NCBI GenBank assembly: GCA_028817305.1
Contig: JAPPPX010000088.1
Coordinates: forward strand, 1-34,745
DNA from: Gammaproteobacteria bacterium
GTDB lineage: Bacteria; Pseudomonadota; Gammaproteobacteria; Porifericomitales; Porifericomitaceae
Length of the DNA stretch: 34,745 nucleotides
Reading direction: 5' to 3'
Below the pieces are notes generated by a model. The model had not been told where the DNA came from. It searched no databases and was given only the letters and a program-made list of their open reading frames with translations. Positions within the stretch are counted from its first letter, which is position 1. Each line of letters opens with the position of its first letter. Made by a program: the position numbers and the translations under genes. This document shows positions 9,693 through 17,481 of the stretch, in pieces.

Positions 9693-10508
9693 TCAGCGCC
9701 CGGAAAGGCGCGGCTCGCCGAGGCCAACCGGTGCCGCCAGCCGGGCGTAATCTTCCGGCGCCAGATCTTCGGCGCGGGCCGAGGCAGGGATGGCGGCGGC
9801 CTCCAGGCGTTGCATATCCAGGAACCCGGCGAGGGCATTGCGCAACAGCTTGCGCCGGCCGGAAAAAGCGCGCCGCACCAACTCCGCGAACAGCGCCGGG
9901 TCGGCGGCGCCGCACAGGGGGGCGGCGCGCGGCGCGAAATGCAGCATGGAAGACTCCACGCGCGGCGGCGGGGCAAAGGCCGCCGCCGGCACATCGAACA
10001 GCCGCCGCATGGAAAAACGGCACTGCATCATGACCGAAAGCCGTCCGTAACGGCGGCTGCCCGGCGCGGAGACCAGCCGTTCCGCAACTTCCCTTTGCAG
10101 CATAAATACCATGTCATGCAGGCATTCGCGCAAGTCGTACAGCAGAAACAGCAGGGGAGTGGAAATGGAATACGGCAGATTGCCCACCAGGCGCAAGCGG
10201 CCGCCGCCGACGCACAGGCGCCGGTAATCGAAGCGCAGCGCGTCCGCCCGGTACAGGCGCAATCCGCTGGCGGGAGGGTAGCGCAAGCACAGCAGGTCCC
10301 CCAGCGCCGGATCTTTCTCCACTGCGTCCAGGGCGCCGGCGGCGTCCAGCAGCGGGCCAGTGAGGGCGCCGTCCCCCGGTCCGATCTCGACCAGGCGCTG
10401 GCCGGGGCGCGGCGCGATCGCCGCCACCGCCTGCGCGATCGCATCCGGGTCGCGCAAAAAGTGCTGCCCCCAACGGCGGCGCGCGCGGCTCCGCCCGGCC
10501 GCCCTCAC
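9693..10508 (-). CDS. rsmA: 16S rRNA dimethyladenosine transferase RsmA (KsgA)
   Basis: Dimethylates A1518 and A1519 of 16S rRNA (E. coli numbering), a late 30S maturation step. 271 residues. Motifs: WGQHFLRD at 13-20, SAM-binding EIGPGDGALT at 41-50, acidic AVEKD near 62-66 and catalytic NLPYSIS at 110-116. The C-terminal RNA-binding domain has RRAFSGRRKLLRNAL. The GTG start at 10508 overlaps the pdxA stop (GTGA) and has a GAGAGG box about 5 nt upstream, so no long N-terminal extension is needed. It stands fourth in the lptD-surA-pdxA-rsmA order, but apaG/apaH do not follow; TRAP genes do. Confidence 0.95.
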   Translation of the reverse strand: MRAAGRSRARRRWGQHFLRDPDAIAQAVAAIAPRPGQRLVEIGPGDGALTGPLLDAAGALDAVEKDPALGDLLCLRYPPASGLRLYRADALRFDYRRLCVGGGRLRLVGNLPYSISTPLLFLLYDLRECLHDMVFMLQREVAERLVSAPGSRRYGRLSVMMQCRFSMRRLFDVPAAAFAPPPRVESSMLHFAPRAAPLCGAADPALFAELVRRAFSGRRKLLRNALAGFLDMQRLEAAAIPASARAEDLAPEDYARLAAPVGLGEPRLSGR

Positions 10509-11602
10509 CGGGCCTCTCCCTGCCGCAAACGGGGCGCAACGCCCGCTGCCGCACCGGCAGGCGCAGCTGCCTGCCCGTGCCCGCAACCGGCGGACAACTC
10601 CATCGCGAGGCGCAACGCGGCCCGGAGACTGTGCGCCCGGGCGCGACCGGTGCCCGCCAGCGCCAACGCCGTGCCGTGATCCACGGAGCAGCGCGGGAAC
10701 GGCAGTCCCAGCGTAATATTGACCGTCTCGCCGAAACCCAGGGCCTTGACCGCCGGCAGCCCCTGGTCGTGGTACATGGCCAGCACGGCGTCTGCGCCAC
10801 CGGCGCCGGCCGGCCCCGCCTCGCCGCTCCCGGCAGGGACAAAGGCCGTGTCGGCCGCCAGCGGCCCCTCCAGGCGCATCCCGCCGGCGCGCAATTCGTC
10901 CAGCACGGGGGCGATCACCCGCCGCTCGGCATCGCCCAGACTCCCGTCCTCGCCGGCATGCGGATTCAGCCCGCAGACCCGGATGCGGGGCGCGGCGAGC
11001 CCGTAGTATCGTCCGAGGTCGCGACACAGAACGACCAGCACTGCCCGCAACCGCCGCGGCGTAATCGCGGCGGGCACGTCGGCCAGGGGCAGGTGCGTGG
11101 TCGCCAGGGCCACGCGGAGGCCGCCGCCGGCCAGCAGCATCACCGGTTGCGGCACCTGGCACAGATCGGCGAGATACTCTGTGTGCCCGGTAAAAGGGAA
11201 GCCCGCCGCCCGGATCGCGGATTTGTGCAGCGGCCCCGTCACCAAGGCGGTAAAACGCCCGGCGAGGCAAGCCCGGCAGGCGCGCTCCAAAGCCTGCAAC
11301 AAGCTCCGGGCGTTGGCCGGGTCAGGCCGGCCGCAACGCACGGCCGCCGCCAGCGGCAGGGGCCAAACCTTGAGGACGCCGGGGCGGGCCGGGCTGGGCG
11401 GGTCGGCGTCGTGGAACTCTGCGATCCGCAGGGCAAGATCCAGGCGCCGGGCACGTTCGCGCAACAATTCCGGGTCGGCAACGACGACCAACTCCGCCGC
11501 CGGCGGCCGGGCAGCAAGCGACACCGCCAAGTCCGGCCCAATGCCCGCGGGTTCGCCCGGTGTCAGGATCAGCCGCGGCATCCGGCCCGGCATCTCGGCC
11601 AT
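10505..11602 (-). CDS. pdxA: 4-hydroxythreonine-4-phosphate dehydrogenase PdxA
   Basis: NAD-dependent oxidation step of the DXP-dependent pyridoxal 5'-phosphate pathway. 365 residues, slightly longer than usual (about 330). Motifs: LTPGEPAGIGPD (13-24), FTGHTEYLADL (137-147), metal His170 in TTHLPL, His215 in GLNPHAGEDG and His278 in MYHDQGLPAVK, plus LPFPRCSVDHGTALALAGTG (300-319). A Gly/Ala-rich insert at about 256-268 and a low-complexity C-terminal tail of about 25 residues account for the extra length. ATG 11602 overlaps the surA stop (TAATG), with GAGGAGC a few nt upstream; ATG at codon 4 or 8 is also possible. Confidence 0.95.
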   Translation of the reverse strand: MAEMPGRMPRLILTPGEPAGIGPDLAVSLAARPPAAELVVVADPELLRERARRLDLALRIAEFHDADPPSPARPGVLKVWPLPLAAAVRCGRPDPANARSLLQALERACRACLAGRFTALVTGPLHKSAIRAAGFPFTGHTEYLADLCQVPQPVMLLAGGGLRVALATTHLPLADVPAAITPRRLRAVLVVLCRDLGRYYGLAAPRIRVCGLNPHAGEDGSLGDAERRVIAPVLDELRAGGMRLEGPLAADTAFVPAGSGEAGPAGAGGADAVLAMYHDQGLPAVKALGFGETVNITLGLPFPRCSVDHGTALALAGTGRARAHSLRAALRLAMELSAGCGHGQAAAPAGAAAGVAPRLRQGEAR

Positions 11603-12906
11603 TAGAGCTCCTCGCCCCAGTCCAGGCGGTACTCTACATATGCCTCGTCGCGCAGTTGATGCAACCAGGACTTGTACGCGTTCTCGCTCTTGCGCCGGCG
11701 TATCGTTTCACGGGCCTGTTCCCGGCGCGCGTCCTCGGTGCGGTCCTGGCGGCGCCGCTCCAGCAATTGGGCAACATGCCAACCGAAGGAGGAACGGAAG
11801 GGCTCGCTGAGTTCCCCCGGCTCCAGATCGTCCAGGGCCTGCTGGAAAGCGGGATCCAGCGCCCCCCGGCCGACCCAGCCCAGGGCGCCGCCCTCGGTAG
11901 AAGTGCCCAGGTCATCGGAATATTCCGCGGCCAGGGCCGCGAAATCCTCGCCCTGCTCGAGCCGCTCGCGCAGCCCGGCAATGAGTTCCCGAGCCTCCGT
12001 GCCGTCGTTTCCCTCCTCCACGCGCGCCAGGATATGCCGCGACCGGGTCTGTTCCTCCATGAACAGGTCGCTGGCGCGCACCTCCGCCAGCCGCACAAAG
12101 TGCAGACCGTCCCCGCCCTCGAAGGGGCCGGTGAAACCCCCCACCTCCAGGTTGGGCACATGCTCCAGGAAAACGGTAGGCACTTCGGGCAACCGCCGCC
12201 AGCCCAGGTCGCCGCCCTGGGCGGCATCTTCCGCGTCCGAGAGTTCCTCGGCCAGCGCGGCGAAATCTTCCCCGCCCTCCAGACGCTTGCGCAGATCCTC
12301 GGCGCGCTGACGCATCTCCTCCGGCTCACCGTCCTCAAGTATCAGGATATGCTGCAGGCGGTACTCCCGGCCCATCCCTCCCTGGCTCTCCAGCGTAGTC
12401 AGATAATAATCAATCTCCTCCTCGCTGATGGAGACGCGGGTGTCAATCTCCTGCGAACGCAGCCGCCGAACGAGCAGCTCTTCGCGCATTCCCTGTCGAA
12501 AGCCCTCATAGCTGAAACCGTCCTCCTCCAACAGCCGCTGAAACCCGTCCACCGACATGCCGTTGCGCGCGGCGATATCGCCGACCATGCGGTCGAGCAC
12601 CCCCTCCTCCACCGTAACGCCGCTGACCGTCGCCTGCTGCAACTGCAGCTTGGTCATGATCAGGAGGTCCAGCACCTGCTTCTTAATAATCAGAGGATTG
12701 GAGATATACGTCCCCTCCTTCCGCAACCGCTCCTGAAGCAGGCGCTCGCGGTTCTCGAACTCGCTCTGCAAGACGACATCGTCGTTGACGACGGCAATAA
12801 TCCGATCCAAGGTCACCGATTGGGCATGGCCCGCGCCCGCCCAGCAAAACAGGATTCCCGCCAACAGCACGGGAACCGTTGGCCGCTTGCTACCAGTCGT
12901 CTTCAT
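11602..12906 (-). CDS. surA: Periplasmic chaperone/peptidyl-prolyl isomerase SurA
   Basis: Escorts outer-membrane beta-barrel proteins, including LptD, across the periplasm. 434 residues. The signal peptide is 1-28 (hydrophobic PVLLAGILFCWAGAGHA, cleavage before QS). The SurA N-domain begins RIIAVVNDDVVLQSEFENR. Two parvulin (PPIC) domains follow, at about 178-280 (RLQHILI...GGDLGW) and 288-390 (RSRHILA...GGALGWVGRG). The C-terminal helix that packs on the N-domain is present. The start overlaps the last 17 nt of lptD, so translation is probably coupled. It is adjacent to its main client gene, as in most Gammaproteobacteria. Confidence 0.96.
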   Translation of the reverse strand: MKTTGSKRPTVPVLLAGILFCWAGAGHAQSVTLDRIIAVVNDDVVLQSEFENRERLLQERLRKEGTYISNPLIIKKQVLDLLIMTKLQLQQATVSGVTVEEGVLDRMVGDIAARNGMSVDGFQRLLEEDGFSYEGFRQGMREELLVRRLRSQEIDTRVSISEEEIDYYLTTLESQGGMGREYRLQHILILEDGEPEEMRQRAEDLRKRLEGGEDFAALAEELSDAEDAAQGGDLGWRRLPEVPTVFLEHVPNLEVGGFTGPFEGGDGLHFVRLAEVRASDLFMEEQTRSRHILARVEEGNDGTEARELIAGLRERLEQGEDFAALAAEYSDDLGTSTEGGALGWVGRGALDPAFQQALDDLEPGELSEPFRSSFGWHVAQLLERRRQDRTEDARREQARETIRRRKSENAYKSWLHQLRDEAYVEYRLDWGEEL

Positions 12907-15304
12907 AACCCGGGATGCTCCGCCTCAGCAGGTTGCCGCCGGCGCGACCGATCCCGGCCAGGCCCAGCAACTCCAACTGCAAAAAGATATTGCTAGTGTA
13001 CTCCCGATCCTTTCCTGTCAGGAAGCGGCGACCCACCAGGCGCAGGGCCCAACAGCAGGAACGATATTGCGCGCCGCCGATCCATTCCAGCGGGCGGCGC
13101 GCGGCCAGAGAGTGATTCCAGAGGCCAAACAGCGCCCACCGCGCCCCCAACGGCCGGCGGAACGAAAGACCGACCTGCCGCAGGTCCCGGTCCGCCGCGC
13201 CGCCGATGCCGCCGGCGCGGGCGCGCCGGTACCGGTAGTGCAGATTCAACAAGCGCCGCGTCTGCAAATCCCGGTAGCGCAAGCCCAGGGTCCAGCGTTC
13301 GGTGCCGGCGTCTTCCGGGTCCCAATCCCACTGCTGGCGCAGCTCGAACCCTGCCGGCAGACGCAGCGACAGCGCCTGCAACAGCGGCGACACGGCGGCG
13401 TCTTGCGGCGCCTCGCCGGGCAACCCCACCCGGCGGTCGCGGAAAAAATACGCCTGTCCCAGGGTCAAGCGCCCCCGCTCGCCGCCGGTGTCGCCCGCCA
13501 GCAGGCGGGAACTGAGGGCCAGGGTCAGCCGATTGACGTCGCCCACCCGGTCGGCCCCCGTGAAGCGGTCCGGATAAAACAGCGACGACGCCGAAAGAGC
13601 CGTCCGCCCGGTATCGAAGACCGGCAGCGCGGCCTGCGCCCGGTGCGGCGCGTAGCGGTAATAGAGCCGCGGTTCCAGGGTTTGCAGATAATCGCGTCGC
13701 AACCAGCGCACGGGGCGCAGAAAGAACATCCCGCCGCGCAGTTCCAGGCTGGGCAGCCAGCGTTCCAGCACGGCCGGCGTCCCTGCCTGCCTGCGATCCA
13801 GCGCGTAGCGGGTATAGCGCAGCGCCGCCTCCGGGCGCAGGAAGCCCGCCGCGCCGCGCCGCGTCCAGAACAGCGCGGGCCGCAGATCCAGACGCGCGCC
13901 CGCGGGCCCCGCCTCACGGTCAAAATACGCTCCCTCCCCGCGCACCGAGAAACCGGGCCCGCCGGCGGCCCGCGGCGCCTGCCGCCCATAGTCGAACAAG
14001 AAGCGAGGCAGGCGCCGGTAGGGCTCCTCCGCGGGCGCGATGTCCTCGTCCAGGCTCTGGTATCCCTGAAACAGCAGCGTCCAGCCGCCATGCGCGCCCC
14101 CATGCGCGAAGCGATAGTCGGCCTCGGCGCGCTGCTGCAACAGGCGGCTGGCGCTCAGCCCGATCCCGGCGCCCAAATCGCGCAGGTAGCGCCGGTCGGA
14201 AACCCGCTCCGCGTCCAGGCGCAGGCGCCTCGTCCCCGTGTCGCCGCTCCCCGCATCCCAATCCAGGCGCAGCGAGACCAGCCCCCGGCCGCGGTCCCGG
14301 TCCTTACGGTCGCGCGGCAAGCCCTCGGCGTACAGGCTTCCGTTTCCGCGCCGCCACAGGCGCCGATACTCTGCGCTCAGCATCTGGCCGCGGCGCTCCA
14401 TGCCGCGCCAGACGAAAGTGAAATCCCGGTCGGGCGCCAGGTTCCAGTAATAGGGGACGCGCAGATCCGCGCCCGTGCTGGTGGAGATGCCGAAACGCGG
14501 CGTCAGGAACCCCGTCTTGCGCCGTTCGTCCAGGGGGAAGGAAAAGAACGGCGCGTACAGCACCGGCAAGCCGCCGAGGCGCAGCACCAGGTGCCGCGCC
14601 CGCCCTTCCCCGGCGGCGCGATCCAGCCGCATGCGGCGGGCATGGAGGCGCCAGAACCCGGCATCTCCCGCGCAAGTGCTGTAATCAATCCCCTCCAGGC
14701 GGGTCACGTCCCCGTCATTTTGCAGGACATCCGCCGTTCCCCTACCGCCCGTCGCCGGCAGCAAGTAATGCGCCTCCTCAAAGCGCGCGCTGCCCGAGGC
14801 GGCATCGAAACTGCCGCGCCGCCCGCGCAGGCGCAACACCGGGTCGCGATACTCCAGGGGCGCGTCCGCCCACGCCTGCCGGGTCTGCGTGTCGTAACGC
14901 AGGGACTCCGTGCGCAGGCGCCGCCGACCTTGGGCCAGTTCCACGTCGCCCTGCATCAGGACCTCCCCGCCCACAAAATAATTCGCGCGCCGCGATTCCA
15001 GCCGCAGCTCCCCGGCGGGCAGCTCCGCCGGCGGCGCCTCCGGCACCGATTGCGCGGGACACAAGCCCCGCGCCGCCGCCAAAGAAGACGCCGACAACCC
15101 CAGCGCCAGCGACCAGACGGCCAGCAGGCGCCGGCCCCCGCAGCCCCCGGCCGCCGCCCTGCCGTCCCGGCATTTTGCCGGCCCCCCCGCTTCCCTCCAT
15201 GCAACGCTGCCGAACAAATGCCTCTCCCGATCTCGCGCCCCGCAAGCGCCGCCCGCCAGCGCCGGGATTCGCGCCCCGCGCATCATACCGCAAGCCGCCG
15301 CCAT
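12890..15304 (-). CDS. lptD: LPS-assembly protein LptD (outer-membrane beta-barrel)
   Basis: Outer-membrane translocon component that inserts lipopolysaccharide, with LptE. 804 residues from ATG 15304. The N-terminal OstA/LptA-like jellyroll is about 95-215, followed by the large LptD barrel. The cysteine pattern of the disulfide switch is kept: Cys82 and Cys211 at the N side, and the adjacent pair Cys750-Cys751 in SCCW near the C-terminus. A hydrophobic stretch at about 59-77 is probably the signal peptide. That leaves about 55 residues in front of it, far too many, so the true start is probably downstream of 15304 (no good internal ATG or RBS is obvious). The upstream DNA is the low-GC island, so the native promoter may have been altered. 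Confidence 0.92.
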   Translation of the reverse strand: MAAACGMMRGARIPALAGGACGARDRERHLFGSVAWREAGGPAKCRDGRAAAGGCGGRRLLAVWSLALGLSASSLAAARGLCPAQSVPEAPPAELPAGELRLESRRANYFVGGEVLMQGDVELAQGRRRLRTESLRYDTQTRQAWADAPLEYRDPVLRLRGRRGSFDAASGSARFEEAHYLLPATGGRGTADVLQNDGDVTRLEGIDYSTCAGDAGFWRLHARRMRLDRAAGEGRARHLVLRLGGLPVLYAPFFSFPLDERRKTGFLTPRFGISTSTGADLRVPYYWNLAPDRDFTFVWRGMERRGQMLSAEYRRLWRRGNGSLYAEGLPRDRKDRDRGRGLVSLRLDWDAGSGDTGTRRLRLDAERVSDRRYLRDLGAGIGLSASRLLQQRAEADYRFAHGGAHGGWTLLFQGYQSLDEDIAPAEEPYRRLPRFLFDYGRQAPRAAGGPGFSVRGEGAYFDREAGPAGARLDLRPALFWTRRGAAGFLRPEAALRYTRYALDRRQAGTPAVLERWLPSLELRGGMFFLRPVRWLRRDYLQTLEPRLYYRYAPHRAQAALPVFDTGRTALSASSLFYPDRFTGADRVGDVNRLTLALSSRLLAGDTGGERGRLTLGQAYFFRDRRVGLPGEAPQDAAVSPLLQALSLRLPAGFELRQQWDWDPEDAGTERWTLGLRYRDLQTRRLLNLHYRYRRARAGGIGGAADRDLRQVGLSFRRPLGARWALFGLWNHSLAARRPLEWIGGAQYRSCCWALRLVGRRFLTGKDREYTSNIFLQLELLGLAGIGRAGGNLLRRSIPGYEDDW

Positions 15305-15458
15305 CCCCGCCCGAACAACGCCGGGCTCTTGTGCGGTTTTCGGAACCGCTTTAGTTTGAATGTTTTTGCGTTTCGCTTTGGATCATGATAACTTGAAAAC
15401 ATTCAGAGAGTGCGTAACTCTTTGATATTCAAGGAAGAATTGCTATGTTTCCCATTCG
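15305..15458. other. Gene-free stretch at the left edge of the low-GC island
   Basis: Base composition drops sharply after about 15345, from GC-rich to roughly balanced. No gene is seen. An AAGGAAGAAT purine run at about 15431-15440 precedes an ATG at 15445, but the frame it opens is not the transposase frame. The segment probably includes the lptD upstream region plus the left leader of the decayed insertion sequence; its inverted-repeat end could not be defined. Confidence 0.5.
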
Positions 15459-15707
15459 CGAGTTTCCGAGGTGCAATTCCGCCGAATTTTGCGCCTGGCC
15501 TGTTTTCTTTCTATCTGAACGCCTTGCGCGCGCACGTGGTGCCCGGAGAAAGAGAAATCAACTTCGTTACCAGACCACATTGCCGATGAATGGCGAATTG
15601 AAGTCGATGAATCATATTTCGGCGCCCGTCGCCTCAAAGACCGAAGCGGGCATGGTGCATTTGGCAAAACCGCCATGTTCGGCTTGTTCAAACGCAATGA
15701 GCAGGTG
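15459..15707 (+). pseudogene. IS1595/ISXO2-type transposase, N-terminal remnant
   Basis: In one frame (codons starting at 15459) the DNA reads RVSEVQFRRILRLACFLSI, then a stop at 15516. After a degraded stretch, the same frame from 15561 reads through IADEWRIEVDESYFGARR and KTAMFGLFKRNEQV. EVDESYFGARR (Asp and Glu at 15606-15611) and GKT-x-x-FGLFKR are hallmark blocks of IS1595-family (DDE_Tnp_IS1595/ISXO2-like) transposases. The helix-turn-helix part that should join the two blocks is missing or scrambled, and homology stops at about 15707. An 87-residue open frame from ATG 15445 overlaps this in another frame and is not considered real. Its C-terminal half is found beyond the cassette at 17482-17669. 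Confidence 0.85.
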
Positions 15708-15742
15708 ATACGAGCCAAAAAACTGGAGGAGATTGCAGGCAA

Positions 15743-16780
15743 ATGAGCGAACGCGACGACCTGACGGCGTTAATCGCCGACACGATTAAGGATTATCGTG
15801 CCGGAAAGCCGTTCGCGCCTACGCCCGACCACGTTGACCGTTGGGTATGCCAATTCGACGAGATCGTCCAAGTGCCGCTGTTGCGGGAGATGGATTTTGT
15901 GCTGAAACGCACCTACTTCTCCTCCGAAAGAGTTACTGATTTTTTAAAGACAGCGATTACCACCAAAAAATGGGCTGGCGATAACCCTTGCGAGTTCTGG
16001 AAGCGGGCTAATTTTCTTAACATCCAATTGGGCGGAAACAGTCAGCGCGAAATGCTGACATTGTTCGATAAACTGCTCATTGAGCAGTGCGGCTATAGCA
16101 ATGAGAGTTGCGGTGGTGGCGATAATTTTATATACCTTGATGACGCTGTTTTTACGGGCAACCGTGTGCTGAAAGACCTCAAGAATTGGATTAAGGGAGA
16201 TGCTCCGAGCAAAGCAACCGTCCACATAGTGTCCATTGTGTTACATAAGGGGGCGGATTATTATGTCTCGCGTGAGATTCACACCATTGCCGACGGTGTG
16301 GGAAAAACCATTCATGATAAATGGAGTCCCTTCCTCAAATTAGAGACACGAAAAGCCTACAGCGACAGGGCGGATGTGCTGCGGCCGACGGTTATTCCGG
16401 ACGACCCCGATGTGCGAGAGTATGTCGCGGGCATGCGCCATAAGCCAACGATGCGTAGCCCGGGAAATATCGGGGGAAACAAACTGTTTTCAAGCGATGA
16501 AGGGAAGGCGTTGCTTGAACAAGAGTTCCTTAAGGCAGGGGCAAAAATTCGCAAAACGTGCCCGAATTTGGGTGAATATATGCGGCCTCTTGGTAACATG
16601 CTCCTTGAGGAGCTTGGTTTTGGCTCGCTTTTCGTCACCTACCGGAATTGCCCGAACACTGCGCCTTTAGCGCTTTGGGTCGCTGACCCGTGGTATCCTC
16701 TGTTTCCGCGAACAACCAACCGGCAGACAGAGGACATACGTTCTATATCCACTTTAATTCCGTTTGAGGGAAGCGAATGA
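15743..16780 (+). CDS. Phosphoribosyltransferase-fold protein (PRTase-CE-like, conflict-system type)
   Basis: 345 residues, no signal peptide or membrane segment. The type I PRTase PRPP-binding motif is intact: FIYLDDAVFTGNR at about 129-141, with Asp133-Asp134 and Thr138-Gly139. The N-terminal part (HVDRWVCQFDEIVQVPLLREMDFVLKR, about 28-54) and the C-terminal block (RNCPNTAPLALWV, near 314-326) do not fit housekeeping PRTases such as Apt, PyrE or PurF. They resemble the PRTase-CE group reported from prokaryotic conflict loci; that name is from memory and unverified. The substrate is unknown. GGAGGA lies 12 nt upstream of ATG 15743, and the start overlaps the stop of the frame running out of the transposase remnant. 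It is coupled to the NADAR gene by ATGA. Lower GC than its flanks points to horizontal transfer. Confidence 0.75.
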   Translation: MSERDDLTALIADTIKDYRAGKPFAPTPDHVDRWVCQFDEIVQVPLLREMDFVLKRTYFSSERVTDFLKTAITTKKWAGDNPCEFWKRANFLNIQLGGNSQREMLTLFDKLLIEQCGYSNESCGGGDNFIYLDDAVFTGNRVLKDLKNWIKGDAPSKATVHIVSIVLHKGADYYVSREIHTIADGVGKTIHDKWSPFLKLETRKAYSDRADVLRPTVIPDDPDVREYVAGMRHKPTMRSPGNIGGNKLFSSDEGKALLEQEFLKAGAKIRKTCPNLGEYMRPLGNMLLEELGFGSLFVTYRNCPNTAPLALWVADPWYPLFPRTTNRQTEDIRSISTLIPFEGSE

Positions 16781-17418
16781 GTTTGAGCCAAGAACGGCAA
16801 TATTCCCGGCCCGATAGTGTCATCTTCCACAAGACGAGGGAGCGGTTCGGTGGGCTGTCCAACATGGCGGGCGGCTTCCCGTTGCGCGTGAATGGCGTCC
16901 GCATCTTAACGTCGGAGGCGCTCTATCAAGCGTGCCGTTTCCCGAAGATGCCGAAGGTGCAAAAAGAGATTATTGCACAAAAGAGTCCGATGACGGCAAA
17001 AATGAAAAGCAAACCGCACCGCGTTAACTCGCGACGGGATTGGGAGCGTGTTCGCGTTGAAGTTATGCGTTGGTGTCTGCAGGTGAAGCTCATCCAAAAC
17101 TGGGAGAAATTCAGCGGGCTGTTGCGTGAAACAGGGGATCGGAACATTGTCGAGTATTCCCGAAAAGACGATTTTTGGGGCGCAAAGCCGGCGGACGACA
17201 ACACTCTTGTCGGAAAAAATGTGCTGGGGCGTTTGCTGATGGAGTTGCGGAAAAATGCTTTGGGAGGGAGTTTCACGTCGTCGCAGACGGCATCACCACC
17301 TGAAATTGACGATTTTTTACTCTACAACGAGCCCATCCGACCCGTCGTTGCCGACATTGCCCCAGTAATGGTGGAAACAACGTCTATTCCCAGACAGATG
17401 GAGCTGTTTTCAGCCTGA
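16777..17418 (+). CDS. NADAR-domain protein (YbiA-like, predicted N-glycosidase/ADP-ribose-processing)
   Basis: 213 residues; the NADAR domain spans about 10-163. Family blocks: LSNMAGGFPLRVNG, TSEALYQACRF with Glu47, KSPMTAKMKS, RRDWERVRVEVMRW, DDFWG with Trp134-Gly135, and the closing NVLGRLLMELR. Known NADAR proteins hydrolyse N-glycosidic bonds in riboflavin-pathway intermediates or remove ADP-ribose from guanine in DarT-type systems; which applies here is unknown. A low-complexity tail (about 166-213) ends in ETTSIPRQMELFSA, and part of it is echoed in frame just after the stop codon. ATG 16777 overlaps the PRTase stop (ATGA), with GAGGGAAG just upstream. The two genes almost certainly act together. 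Confidence 0.88.
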   Translation: MSLSQERQYSRPDSVIFHKTRERFGGLSNMAGGFPLRVNGVRILTSEALYQACRFPKMPKVQKEIIAQKSPMTAKMKSKPHRVNSRRDWERVRVEVMRWCLQVKLIQNWEKFSGLLRETGDRNIVEYSRKDDFWGAKPADDNTLVGKNVLGRLLMELRKNALGGSFTSSQTASPPEIDDFLLYNEPIRPVVADIAPVMVETTSIPRQMELFSA

Positions 17419-17460
17419 AACATTACACCGGTAACGGGGGAGACGATGTCTATTCCCATG
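17353..17460 (+). repeat. In-phase degenerate duplication of the NADAR tail across its stop codon
   Basis: Codons 17353-17394 read DIAPVMVETTSIPR; 66 bp later, codons 17419-17460 read NITPVTGETMSIPM, then TAA. Nine of 14 residues agree and the core GTCTATTCCCA is identical. The second copy lies in the same frame immediately after the TGA at 17416-17418. It suggests that the gene once ran on to 17463, or that the tail was partly duplicated. Confidence 0.7.
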
Positions 17461-17481
17461 TAACCACATTATGCTTAAAGC

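Noticed and set aside
15323-15340. GGGCTCTTGTGCGG as the left terminal inverted repeat of the IS
   Set aside because: No matching reverse complement was found near the right remnant, so the element's ends cannot be claimed.
12785-15388. 867-residue open frame on the plus strand
   Set aside because: Antisense shadow of lptD; low-complexity Arg/Gln/Pro composition and no motifs.
15445-15708. 87-residue frame with a possible RBS at the left of the cassette
   Set aside because: It runs in a different frame from the clear transposase remnant and reads across its decayed sequence; more likely chance.
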